Assembly: GCA_018296165.2 (NCBI GenBank)
Contig: JACKQL020000059.1
Location: 62,001-126,000 of the forward strand
Length of the DNA: 64,000 bases
Direction of reading: 5' to 3'
Source of the DNA: Termitomyces sp. T153
Lineage: Eukaryota > Basidiomycota > Agaricomycetes > Agaricales > Lyophyllaceae
Shown: positions 41,201 to 52,365 of the stretch, in pieces
Layout of the letters: the number at the start of each line of letters is the position of its first letter
Position numbering within the stretch: the first letter of the stretch is position 1
Position numbers and translations under genes: made by a program
Notes under the pieces: model-generated
What the model was told of the DNA's origin: nothing
Database searches by the model: none
Seen by the model: only the letters and a program-made list of their open reading frames with translations

Positions 41201-44200
41201 AGTTCAAAGATATCAGCTTCGACCTCTGCTTGAATGATCAAGCTGTCATCAGATGTCGGGAGTTGGAAGTGGAGCTAAAGAGAAAACGTTGTGAGAATAT
41301 ATACTATAGAGAGAGGCAAAACATACAAAGCAGTTGCGTGCAAAAATCTTGTCACGAGTGGCAAAAGCCATATTCGGCCGTAGTCTTGACGGGACAACAT
41401 CGAGTATTTTCTAGGCAATTGATCTATCCATACAATTTTCAAAATGACGGCGAGAATGAGCACTCACATCACCTAATAAGCGAACATATGTGGGATGACC
41501 AGTAATCGAGGAAGGTAGTCGACCAAGGGGCTTTCCATCGATTAGAAGGGTACCGTTGAAAAGATTGTAATGGATCATTTTGTAATGGATCGTTGACTTG
41601 GCATTAACAGACAAGTCTGATATCAGCCAGCGTTCGTTCGGTGCAGGTAATGACTTCCAGTCAGATCCACAGTGACGTTTGTAATCTTTCCAGATACGGA
41701 GAATGGCATCGTCAAGGCCTGCTCTACTATTGTTGATTTTGTCCCAAATAATGGGTGCCAGCCTTCGTGATATTCGTCTATCACGCGCCAAAAACAGCTC
41801 GAGTACACTGTCCGCAGACATATTATCTTGCATTAGGATGGCACATTGAATGAAGATAGTGACGTCCTCGTCACAAGTAATCAGATGTTCGAAATGACGC
41901 GAGTCGACATCATAGGTGGCTCGACAAGCTGTTGCTGCTGAATACACACGTTGTCGTGTGAGAATAGAAATGGCCTCGTTGGCTGGACACTTAAGGTGGT
42001 CGGTGAGACTGGTTACCCACATAAATGCAATCTTTCTGGCAGTTCGGAGTGTTGAACAAGCACAATGGCTTACTTCCTCTCCTGGAGAGGAAGCGAGGAG
42101 GCGAGTGATAAGGATGATCATAGTTTGTAAAGTGACTATGTGATGCCAATTGCTTTCGACACTTGAGAGTAAATTGTCGATCTCGGATATTAGAGCTAGT
42201 CCAAACTCAGATCTTTTGAGGATTTCGTGCCATTCTAGCCCACCGTCCTTGATGTTCCCTGTCTGCAGTGAAGCTTGGGTGATAAGCATATGAACCTCTA
42301 GGCGATCGAAGGGAAGAGTCTGTGCTCTAAGTTCTCGAAGGATATTTAGCCACTGTAGCATGGCTCCACTACGCAGTATTCCAAACGCAATATGCTTGTG
42401 TAAGCTGAGTTCAGGGGACACTTCACCCTGATCAGCAAGTGGCTGATTAGCAGAATGCGTGACCCCTTGCGTTGCATACTGTAGGGAATAGTATGGGCTC
42501 GATGAAGGTAGGGTGAATCTACATAGGCTGTTTACCCCAGAGTTGAGGACTGTAACCCATCTGTGTAGCTTCCGGTCATACAGGCTATAGCGCAGCCCAT
42601 TTTCGACAAGGATAGATGAGAGGTCACCAATACTTGAAATTTTTTGGGTAGAATAATGTGACTTTGTGAAGGACCTGCTCGGAGACGCATACGTTATTCG
42701 TGTTTGCTCTTTACAATGATCCTTCAAGCCCACGTCATCCGCAAGTTCCATTACCTCACTTGAAGCTGTTCCAGTAATCCCTGGGTCACAGATATCGAAG
42801 AGGATTGTATATGTGGTCGATCGCCAGACCTGGAATACAAGAGGACACTGGAGCTCGAAAACTGTTGCCTGAGCAAGAAGCTCATGTGTTGGAAGGGGCC
42901 ACTCATGAACCTGGATTGTCATGTTTGATGCATTACGTTGCAGCGCGCACTTGCAGCAAGACCATATATAATGGCAAGAATGGCCGTATTTATCCCATTC
43001 GCGGTCATGCTCCTTCGATTGTTCATCATTGATAAGTTGAGTATATCGGTCTTTCAATTCAAGAAATTCTTCCCGCTTCTTGTCTCTTTCATCCTGAGCT
43101 GCATTCTCTATATCTGTCTTTAGCTTCATGAGTGAACTCGAGTTGCAGAAATACTGAATGGCAAAAGACGACTTCGAGAGGTTATCATCGAATACGGAGC
43201 CCCTATAGGCCTGGCTATGCCGTTTGTGAAGGTAACTACGTAGGCGAATGAGACTTTGAATGAATTTCGATCCTCGGAGCAAGATTGGGTCCAAAATGTT
43301 TTCTGCGATTTCCGGGGAGTACTCAGCTAGCAAAGGAAGCTGTGCAACAGCTAAGCGATCGAATGCTGACCATAGTAGAAAAACGGTCAACAGCATCAAG
43401 GACTGTTCTTCTGGATTGCCTTCATACTTTTCTTGTGCAACAGTAGCATAATGGAGGATACACTCCCCCAAGGCAACACACGCCGATGAATCGGAACAAT
43501 GTTCATCAACCCACGTCTCCAGGCGATCAACAGAAAACTCCTCTACATCTGCGAGTGCAATAAAAGGATCGTTGGAAAGAGCCTTTAAAACAACCTCAGG
43601 TGTAGAAAAGTCTTCATCACTCAGGCGAGGAATCTCAGATGGCTCAAAGATGCATTCTGCAAGAGGGGGTGTATTCTGTCGGAGGCGGGAAGAGAGATAA
43701 TCCTTCGAAGATAACAGCGAGATATTGGTGTCCTGAGACACATCAAGAGATCCAGGTGACCAGAGGGGTGAAAGCGCTTGCTTATTTCGGATATCTTTCC
43801 ACCTCGACTCCAGGACCTCCTTAGCTTTGCTTATCGCTTCGGTGGCCCTGTCAAAGAGACTACCCGAAGCGACATCAGGGAGTTTACGAAGTCTACGGAC
43901 AATCTTGTTCTGCATGCAAACTAGGATATCGTTCGAGAGATCACGGTAGTTGTCGTTCGACAGAACAATGTCTGACAAAAGAAATATAATGAACGCTTTA
44001 TACTCCGTTTGGCCATCCAAGGAACTCGCACGTCGGAGAGTCGTTTGCAGGGCAACTCGGATGATGAGCCACAGAGGTGACCTTCGCCAAGGCATGTCGG
44101 CATTTCTTTCATACAGAATTTCATTACGAATTCGCTTCACGATCCGCTCAACGTCGGCAGGTCTACTATCGGGACTGCCGTAGATGATGGCAGTGAGCAA

Positions 44201-44841
44201 TTCCGTGATAAAATGCGGATTTGCTGTATCGCGGTCCTCGTAAACGTCAGAATTTGCCTTCTTAATGGTGGGAGCAGATCCGACCGTGACGACGTCCATG
44301 TCCGCAAGGAATGTCATCATCTCTTGTTGAAAGGCAAGAGATGCAGAAGTATGAGTAATCTCGAAGGCCAGACCAGGGAACCTACGTATGAGCCCCCCTG
44401 TCGATGCCATAATCTGTTTGTTCGGCGGATCGACCTCGAATGACTCGTAGATGGTTTTCACATCCATTCGCCGAATGAACAGACAAGCATTTTGAGCTCT
44501 GACAGGAATCACAAGCGTTCCTAGAAGGGGCCGAATTTGAGAGAGTAGATGAAGAGTGATGTAGACTTACCTCCTTCGGTCAATTGGGAGAAGAGGTCCT
44601 TCAAGATAAATCTGTCGAGGGCGCTAAAAGAGTAGATGTTACGCAGATTTTCCAGCATTTCAATGATCGGGCTCCAACTGGAGCCATCGGAGGACATAGA
44701 CCCAGCGAAAGCCCTCGCATTCCCAATGACAAGATCAAGCAAGGCGAGATCATTTATCATCGACAAGTCTCCCGATTGAGGGAGGCGAGGGGGCAGAAAA
44801 ACATGATTGATGATATATTCTAACGAAATATTCTCGCTCAT
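35247..44841 (-). CDS. giant DUF6606-DUF3638-DUF3645 protein, copy 2
   Basis: Head-to-tail paralogue of the 23.3-32.9 kb gene with the same exon plan. DUF6606 opens it (EYIINHVFLPPRLPQSGD), with a 50-base intron after LTEGG. The long exon 41.5-44.5 kb includes a Lys/Glu-rich coiled region and a CHYIWSCCKC cysteine cluster. A short linker exon (KILDVVPSRLRPNMAFATRD) and the 38.6-41.3 kb exon follow. Then come DUF3638 (LNMGEGKSAVIVPLV, FYLPFSRDF), DUF3645 (VPYRAKDLPALRADFGHPD, LTCLSYYYGG) and the C-terminal motor-like motifs (YLDDAHTRGTDLKLP, LTKDRLVQGCMRMRQLG). I find no internal stop across the exons, so it looks intact at about 3,060 residues. The Walker A-like MGEGKS and HTRGTDL suggest a nucleotide-driven enzyme; the deubiquitinase label used in databases is not shown by any catalytic triad I can see. 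Confidence 0.83.
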
Positions 44842-45604
44842 CTAGACACCTATAACAGTAAGAAAATGCCGAGAGGAACATCAGAGAATGCATGCAATGC
44901 AGGAGGGGTTGTTCAGAGTCATACCTTCACTCAGAGTAAGTGTCCAACACGAAACAAGGTGAGTGTTGTGAACAAAGAACAGATAGAGCAAGAGATGCTA
45001 GGCTCGGGTCTCATGGCCAGATAAATAAGTCTCTGCTATAAACGCTGTCAAGTCGGCGCTAAATCGAAGGATGCAGAAACTTTTTGAATGCAGCATGTCT
45101 CGCCTGCATGCTCGGCGATCAGGTAATAAGTAAGAGTCTCCGAAAATAATATAGAACTCGAACTCCCAAAAGTCAAGATCCAAGGTTGCAATCTTACTAG
45201 TAGTAGTTTCTGGGTTTCCGAGTGTTTTGTCATTAAGTATGGCCCAGATACCTTTGAGTAAACGTCTCAGCCAAGGTCTCTTCCCACGGTCAATATCAAC
45301 TGGGATTATGTTGCACAAGTATCTCCAAACTCGGCACATCCAGGTGATTTTTCACCATCTCCTTCCTGTGCGCTCACACCACTCACAAATCCGCACTAAG
45401 TCATTGAATACATCTACTCCATCGTCTAGCTTCTTCAATTACTTCACAACAACTACAACTCAACCAGCTCAACGACTCTGAAGCAGCCACCACTCACCTC
45501 GACAAGGATATCTAGATTGCGTATGACACATCCCAGCGCTCATCCACGCGCGGAAGGAAGGGGTGAGAATGTGGAGAGCAGGTAACGCCAGTGGAGTGGG
45601 AGGT
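44842..45604. other. intergenic region upstream of the giant gene copy 2
   Basis: Promoter-side flank. A 113-codon minus frame at 44998-45339 lacks any recognisable domain and is not called. Confidence 0.45.
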
Positions 45605-46552
45605 AAAATGAAGCAGTCCTTATCGCCGGTATTCATAGAGCTTAATACAAGTGCTGTGGCATGCATGCGTATATGACCACCCGTCGAAAAGATGATTGAT
45701 TTTCCGCCTTGCCCATGTCCCAAGTACCCTCTGAAATCACATTTATTCCACCCGCTAAACACGTCCGATCCCTCGACAAAGCTCCGGGTCTCCTGCGAGC
45801 GCCCAGGCACGAGTAAAGAAAGACTAACTCACGACACATGATACAGGATCCACGAATACCGTCCTGCACATCAAACTCAATCTCCGTCATCCACATGCCC
45901 ATTATCTAGTATAGAAATCAAGTTCTGCGTGACGTCCGACCGAAAGGGGGGTCTGAGCTTTATGAAAGCAGTCCTTATCGCCGGTATCGATAAGCAACTT
46001 CCGTAGAGCGCTCAACAATCTGTTCTGAATGGTGAGTTTAACGCAAGTACTTTGGCATGCGCATGTGAAGATGATTCCGCCACATCACCGCATCACACCG
46101 CCCGTCCGAAAGCAGCCGATTCCTCGAGGAAGCTTCACGCCTAGGCACGAGTAAAGAAAGAGGAAGAACCAACTCACGACACATGTCGTCCCACATCAAA
46201 CTCAATCTCCATCATCCACATGCCCACTATCTCGTACAGGAATCAAATTCTGCGTCTACATCACGATGGTCAAAGACCAAGCAACTCGGGAATAACAAGT
46301 TCTGCGTCTACATCACGATGGTCAAAGAACACGCAACTCGGAATGAGCTTCGCTTTGGGCACACTGCAGGTCTCCTACTAACGCCCAGGCACAAATAAAA
46401 AGAAAGACTAACTCACGACACACAACAAACACATGATACAGCATCCCCGCACATCGTCGTCCCACATCAAACTCATCCACATGCCCACTATCTCGTACAG
46501 AAATCAAATTCTCCATCTACATCACGATGGTCAAAGAACACGCAACTCGGGA
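45605..46552. repeat. diverged direct-repeat field (units of about 170-350 bp)
   Basis: Shared blocks recur in the same order. AAGCAGTCCTTATCGCCGGT lies near 45605 and near 45967. A block with AGTAAAGAAAGACTAACTCA, ACATCAAACTC, CATCCACATGCCCA and TATCTCGTACAG recurs near 45803-45928, 46138-46260 and 46382-46510. The block ATCACGATGGTCAAAGA recurs three times between 46262 and 46530. On the minus strand the units read GMWMTEIEFDV-like peptides next to a GTGAGT donor, so they may derive from duplicated exons, but I cannot name the gene. Confidence 0.6.
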
Positions 46553-46649
46553 AGAATACCCTCATATCGGATGACCGCGCGGATCATGTATGTATGTATG
46601 TACTCAGATTAGTTAGTCTAGAGCCAATCAATTGCCCATCCATCCATCC

Positions 46650-47390
46650 ATACTCCGATTCTAATTCATCGGTGGGTAGTTACACGTAGGGAATCACAAA
46701 TGCACACATATACATATACACATACACGGTCCAATCCAAAATCATCTACAGCCCAAGTCGGGGTGGTGGTGGTGATGGTGGTATGAGTGATCCAAAAAGC
46801 AAGCAAAAACAAAAACAACCACACCCCACACCCCCTCACCCTCCTCCCCCCACGCACACCCTACCCCGCACCCCTTACCAACCCCCACAACACCCCCAAC
46901 ACCTACCCCGTCTCCTGCCCAACCCTCCACCTCGCATCAGTCCCCCATCGACGCGTCACGCTCTTCAATGAAACTCCCAGGCGTGCGTTCCGCAAACTCG
47001 ACACAATACGTCAGTCACTCTCTCACACGAGGGAGAAGGAGAGACGCACTTACATAATGCAGAATCTCTAAACACGCCGTCTTCCATGACAAGTTGAAGT
47101 TCGATACCATGTTCACCCATTCGCCCGCACCGGCACCCGCAGCAGCATCCGCAGCAGCACCGCTCGACTTGCTCCTCTCATGCGTTACCCTCCCCCCGCC
47201 ACCACCACCACCACCACCCTCACCCCTTCCTCCTCCTCACCCTCCCCTCCCTCACCCTCCCTCCCCACCCTCCCCCTCCCCCTCAGCCCCAGCCCCAGCC
47301 CCTCCCCAATCATCTTGATAAAACATCTATCAGCCTTTCTTTACCCATAAAAGCAGAGCCAACATCCAACGTGACCAATTGCACTGCACA
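46650..47390 (-). pseudogene. deleted 3' copy of a trehalose-phosphate synthase/phosphatase gene
   Basis: Minus-strand sequence reads EWVNMVSNFNLSWKTACLEI, a 49-base intron, then FAERTPGSFIEERDAS, identical to the partial gene at the right end of the window. It then jumps near 46945 straight into sequence that in the other copy lies about 590 bases further on (the segment encoding GTDARWRVGRETG). The C-terminal phosphatase core in between is therefore missing and the frame is lost. The 3' flank down to the CCATCCATCC motif is shared with the other copy. Upstream there is a Gly/Glu-rich low-complexity run (47190-47310 on plus, C-rich). This is a non-functional duplicate. Confidence 0.75.
47190..47310. 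repeat. C-rich low-complexity tract
   Basis: Long runs of CCACCACC, CCTCC and CCCCAGCC on the plus strand. On the minus strand it would encode Gly/Glu-rich repeats upstream of the trehalose gene fragment. Confidence 0.8.
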
Positions 47391-47407
47391 TTACATCGAG
47401 GAGGGGG

Positions 47408-47466
47408 TAGTTACACGCGGGGAATCACAAATACACAATCCAAAATCATCTACAGGCCAGATAGGG
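47408..47466. repeat. third fragment of the trehalose gene 3' flank
   Basis: GGTAGTTACACGCGGGGAAT and CCAAAATCATCTACAGGCCA match the 3' flanks near 46674-46750 and 62955-63050. The fragment ends where CpG-poor transposon DNA begins, so it marks the left edge of the island. Confidence 0.7.
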
Positions 47467-47854
47467 GTGGGGGGTTCTCAAGGCAGGAAGAATATGGAGA
47501 ATTATCAAGATGACATTATGACACCTTCATCATGCAAGTATGATTTAGATGCCACTATGGAGGACAATGAGAGTGATGGTGTTGTCAAAGGTATACTTCC
47601 TGCAATAGCAAAGGTATGCTATCACCATATTTGCAATTCAGCCACCATATCTCATCAAGCATCTTCAGCTCCAGAAAATTATTCAATCTGTCCAATTGTC
47701 ACCTCAATGTTGTAAAAGCTGGTACCAGGAGGTTGAATATACAAAAATGAATGCACAGGACACATCATTGGCACTTATGCTGATTCTTGATGTGTGAACA
47801 AGGTGGACTTGAACTCATCAGATGCTTTGTATGTGCTATTTCTTGAGCTATCAA

Positions 47855-49042
47855 TGTCAGGTTCCGCTGATCATGGGGGCTCAGCTGCACTGGGTGAGTC
47901 CTTACTAGGCAGGCATGATCCCCTTGCACTGGCAACCGGACACTCAAAAGCATTCTGGACACTGATTGCTTGTGTGGATAGTCAGTGGGATGTGATCCAA
48001 ACAGGTCCGGGGAGGTCCGGAGAAGTCAGATTGTGAGGAAATGGGACGGGCTTGGTGGGGTTCAGGCAGAAGACCGTATGGGAGATTCGTGGATGCGAAG
48101 GGGTAGGAGGCTACGCGATCAATGGGAGCGGAGCTGGGGTTTGATGGAAGATCAATTGGGGTTGATGGAGTCCAGAACTGAGCAAAGAGCAAGGTTTGGA
48201 TCTGGTGAAAGAGTGTTGGGGTTTGTAATTGTAATCATGGAGTTTGTGAGGTTGTTAAGGTTGAGGAAGACTTGGGCACAATGGCCAGATGGAGTCACTG
48301 AGACAGCGTCGGACAAAATGAAATGGAGTCAAGATGGAACAAGAATAGATTTGCGTGGAGATATGAAACAATAACGAGAATGATATTGAAATGGAGACAA
48401 GACAAGACCGGGAGACTGAGATAAGACCAGGAGACTGAGATAAGACTGGGAGACTGAGAGTAAGGAAAACAAGACACAGAACATAGAACACAAGAAAGGA
48501 AACAATCAGACCATAGGTAACGTTAACAATAGGTAGGTAATATCAAGACTAGAGTACAAAGAGCTACTCGATGTCTTATATACTGACTACTGGAGAACTT
48601 TGGAGTACGTCAGCTGTGGTGGTGGGGCTTGGCGGAGCTCGATGGAGTTGGCGGGTGTCAGTTGTGATCAAGGGTTGGGCTGTGTTGATATGTTGATGGG
48701 ATCACTTGGGAATGCGGGTTGCCCCGAGGTTGTTGTGATACTCCAGAATGGGTCGGAGGAGCCAGGGTGTTGAGTTGATGATGGGTGGCAAAGACTGGGA
48801 ACAGCGGGGGTGGTTCTTGGGGTTCGGGAGATCCAGGGTAAGTGTCAGTGGCTGCGGGGAAGGCATCGAAGTTGGCCAGGGGGCCATTGGAGTTAGCCGG
48901 GGAGGCATCAGAGTTAGCCGAGGGTGCGTCAGGGCTAATCAAAATAGGTGCGGGGCATGGGTGGAAGTTCAGCAGAGCGTTGGGGGTTTTGGGGAATGGG
49001 AGGTTGCTGGACAATGTGCGGGGGTCCAGGGGACGGTTGACA
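47855..49042 (-). mobile_element. solo LTR A (1,188 bp, TSD ATCAA), youngest copy
   Basis: Begins TGTCAGGTTCCGCTGATC and ends GGTTGACA on the plus strand. It is flanked by ATCAA at 47850-47854 and 49043-49047. The TATA-like CTTATATACTGACTACTGG is inverted, so the LTR promoter points to the minus strand. It is homologous over its length to solo LTRs B and C. Unlike them it still carries many CpG dinucleotides, for example in GTCCGGGGAGGTCCGG and CTACGCGATC. This marks it as the most recent insertion. Confidence 0.85.
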
Positions 49043-49276
49043 ATCAAGTCCTTTCTAAGATATCTATTCCAGGACAAGCTCTTGACAATTTTGACCTCAC
49101 TTGATTCCTTTGTAATTGTCACAAGGACCTTTGACCATTTGAGCTCATTGATGAGGAGTGGCAAACTATTTCATTGGTAGCAGGTTGGTTGAAATCTTTT
49201 TGAGCTGCAACTACTTAGATGTCAGCTACAAGGACTTCAATGCTATCTACCACTCATGCAATCTTCTGAAGGCTAC

Positions 49277-49645
49277 TGTCAGGGGACTTCCATTTCTGAC
49301 CTCCACAACCATTCCAGCACCTCCACAGCTTGTTTGATGTCTCCAGGGCTCATTCCAGAACTCTGGAGATTTCTGGAGAACTGCAGAGTTCTCTGTATTA
49401 CCTCACCAATCATTGTCCTAGGGTTAAGACTAGCTCCAGCCTTCTGTACAGTAGTTCTCATGCCCCTGCCACCCACTGATGCACCACACCAAGCAGTGGG
49501 GATCCTTAGACTTGTTCTCTTTGGATTCCCCTCTACTAGGTGATTAGTTACTGATTGTATTGTTGTCTACTCTTGCTAATATACTTTGGATTCCTCTCTG
49601 CTAGCTGCATGACTCTGATTCACTGCCCTGGAGATTGCCCTTACA
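49277..49645 (+). repeat. 5' LTR of the gypsy element
   Basis: 369 bp, TGTCAGGGG...CCTTACA. It is colinear with the 3' LTR without gaps. It contains no CpG that I can find. Confidence 0.92.
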
Positions 49646-49751
49646 GCAGAACAAGTCTCCTGAAACTGATCTGGAAGCCCCTCATAGCCACAAGGAACCT
49701 CCAAGCTGCTATCTGTTGCTTCCCCACCAGGATTAAGCACTGCAGAGTTCT

Positions 49752-52156
49752 ATGTCTCAGCTTGCCAACCAAGACTCACCCTTGGAGGCCCCAGCCCCAC
49801 AGGACAAAGCCTGGACCCACCTGCTACACCTAGAAACCCAGGTGCAATTAATGCAATTATTTCTCACCCACCATACAACCAAACTCTCTACCCTCCCTCA
49901 AACCACAGATCTTATCTCCCAGGTGCTCCAGGCACTGCTTGAATGCCTAACTCCTACCCCTGCACCTCCCCTGGCTGCAGAACCAGCCCCAACTGCATCT
50001 GCACCCATCTGTCAGGTTCTGCTGACCACAGGGGCTCAGCTACACTAGGCAAGTCCTTACTAGGCAGACACAATGTCCTGCACTGATATCTTGGCATTCA
50101 GAGGAGGTCTAGGCTTCAGAGACTTGTGAGGATAACCAAGGGGGAGTGGTCCAAGCAAGTCTGGGATGGTCTGGGGAGGTCTAAGGCAAGGTATGAGGAA
50201 GGGTTGAGTTTGAAGGGGGTGTCAGGCACAAGTCCAAAAGCAAGTACTGGAAGTATGGGGTAAGTGGAGGTTACACAAGTAATGGGGTTGGGGCCAGAAT
50301 TTGATGGGGGATCAATGGATGTTGATGGGTCTCAGGGCCAAGAAAATAGTGAGGTCCAGAGTGGGTTTAAGAATGTTTGGGTTTTGTAATCATAAGCATG
50401 GAGTTTGTAATGGCATTAAGGTTGAAATGACTTGAATGCAATAAAGGAAATGGAGTCAAACAAGACAAGATGGATTTGAGGCAAGATTGAGATAAAAACA
50501 AAAATAGATTCAAGTGGAGATACAAAACAACAATGAAACAATAATGGGGATAGAGATGAGACAAGACTGGGAAACTGAGATAATACTGGGAGACTGAGAG
50601 AAAGGGGAATGTAACATGGAACACAAAACACAAAAGAGAACAATCAGAAACACATCAGGTAAGGCAATATCAAGACTAGAGTATGGGATGCTACTCTACA
50701 GCTTATATACTGACTACTGGGACAGCTCTGGGGATAGCAGGTCTGGTGGTGGGGCTCATTAGGATCATGCAGAGCCAACAGGTGTTGATTATGATCAAGG
50801 GGCAGGCTGTGGTGATATACTGATGGGATCATGATGGGATCATGATGGGATCAGTTGGGGACACAGGCTGTTCTGGGATTGTCATGATGCTCCAGAGCTG
50901 GTCAAGTAAGTCAGGTGATGGACTGGTGATATACACCAGTGTTAGGAACAGTGGGAAAAGGGTCCCAGGGGCTCAGGAGAGGCAGAGGAAGTGTCAAAGG
51001 CTGCAGGGAAGGTGTCAGAGTTAGCTAGAGGGGCTGTTAGGGTTTGCCAGAGAAGCATTGGAGTTATCCAGAGTGGGTGCTATGGGTGAGCAAAGGTTGG
51101 AGGAGTCAAAGGGGGAGTTGGGGAGTCTCCAGGGAGGCAAGGTGGCTGGAAATGAGGTCCAGGGTTCTGGGAATGAGTTGTGACACCATCTCCATGGCTC
51201 CAGTGACCCTACAGCCACAGATCCTGTGCCCCATGCTACCAGATGTGTACAATGGTGCTTGCTCCAGCAGGGAACATTTCCTCCAATCCTGCCTCACCTA
51301 CATCCACCTTAGTAGAGATGCCTTCAACTCCAACACATTGAAAATAGCCTGGGTACTGTTGTACATGAAGACTGGACATGCCTCCACCTACACGTTACAA
51401 GTTTTCTGTTGCCCCAGAGGGGTTGGAAGTTTCCCAGACTGGGCCACCTTTGAGAAGGACTTCTGTGCAGAGTTTTTCCTGCTAGACCCTGCCAAAACTA
51501 CTGCCTTGACACTATGCAACAGGGAGCAATATGGGTAAGGGAAGCATATGCTGGATGAGTACATCAACTTGTTTCAGGCTCTAGTTGAGCAAGCCACCTA
51601 TGCCGACAGCCTTCATTTTTGCCTCACCTTCTGGGATGGCCTGCACCACAAGCTGGTGGAATGCATTGACAATCTTGTGGAGGGCCACCTGGATGATGAA
51701 AAGATTGTTTCATGGTATAAGGTGGCCTGGGATCAGTGGCAACTCATGGAGATCTGGAGAGAGCTCTGCTGCCCACATTCTGTGCTGCACCCAACTCTGG
51801 TCACCAGTTTCCACCACCCCACACCTGCTCACCCTATACTGGCCCCTACTCCTGCCATCCCCACAACACAACCCCTGCCACTGAGTATTCCCATGGACAT
51901 GAATGCAGCCAGACAGCTCCATGCTGTGCCACTACTGTGCTGGAGATGCCAGAAGCCCAGGCACTTTGCACAACACTGCTCTTTGGGTCTGGAGGTACAT
52001 TACCTCTCCATGATGGAGCAGGAGGAACTCCTCCTACAGCTGCTGGCTGCAAAGGATGCCACTGGAGCTCCATCACCAGATGAGCTGACACTGGAGTTGA
52101 TCCTGGAGGAGATCAGCACATGTGCATCACCCCTGGAGCTAGAGGAGGATTTTTAG
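49752..52156 (+). pseudogene. gypsy gag, interrupted by solo LTR B
   Basis: The 5' part (MSQLANQDSPLEAPAPQDKA) runs to the target site at 50005-50009. The 3' part resumes at 51186 in the same frame and encodes the capsid-like LPDVYNGACSSREHFLQSC, then a stop near 51538, then LDEYINLFQALVEQA and a CCHC zinc knuckle (CWRCQKPRHFAQHC, near 51940-51982). It ends at 52156. The interruption and at least one stop make it non-functional. Confidence 0.78.
50010..51185 (-). mobile_element. solo LTR B (1,176 bp, TSD CCATC), nested in gypsy gag
   Basis: Begins TGTCAGGTTCTGCTGACC and ends GAGTTGTGACA on the plus strand, with CCATC at 50005-50009 and 51186-51190. It has the same family and orientation as LTR A (inverted CTTATATACTGACTACTGG) but is nearly without CpG. 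It must be younger than the gypsy insertion it splits. Confidence 0.88.
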
Positions 52157-52365
52157 TTGAGCAATGGATGAAATGTATGCCTCCATTGCTGGGTGCTAAC
52201 AGGTTCTCATGTCTGTTGATAAAAAATGAAGTTGCCTTCTTCAATGTCCTTCATTCTAAGACAGAAGAACCTCATTGTTCCCCTCCAGACATACAAATAC
52301 AGACTCCAGAGCCCCAGCCAAGCTCCCTGACACCTCTTAGGGTCCACTGATGCTCCACTGCCTGG

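Noticed and set aside
44998..45339. 113-codon minus-strand frame upstream of giant gene copy 2
   Set aside because: No domain, no signal of coding bias that I can see, and another overlapping frame of similar size exists.
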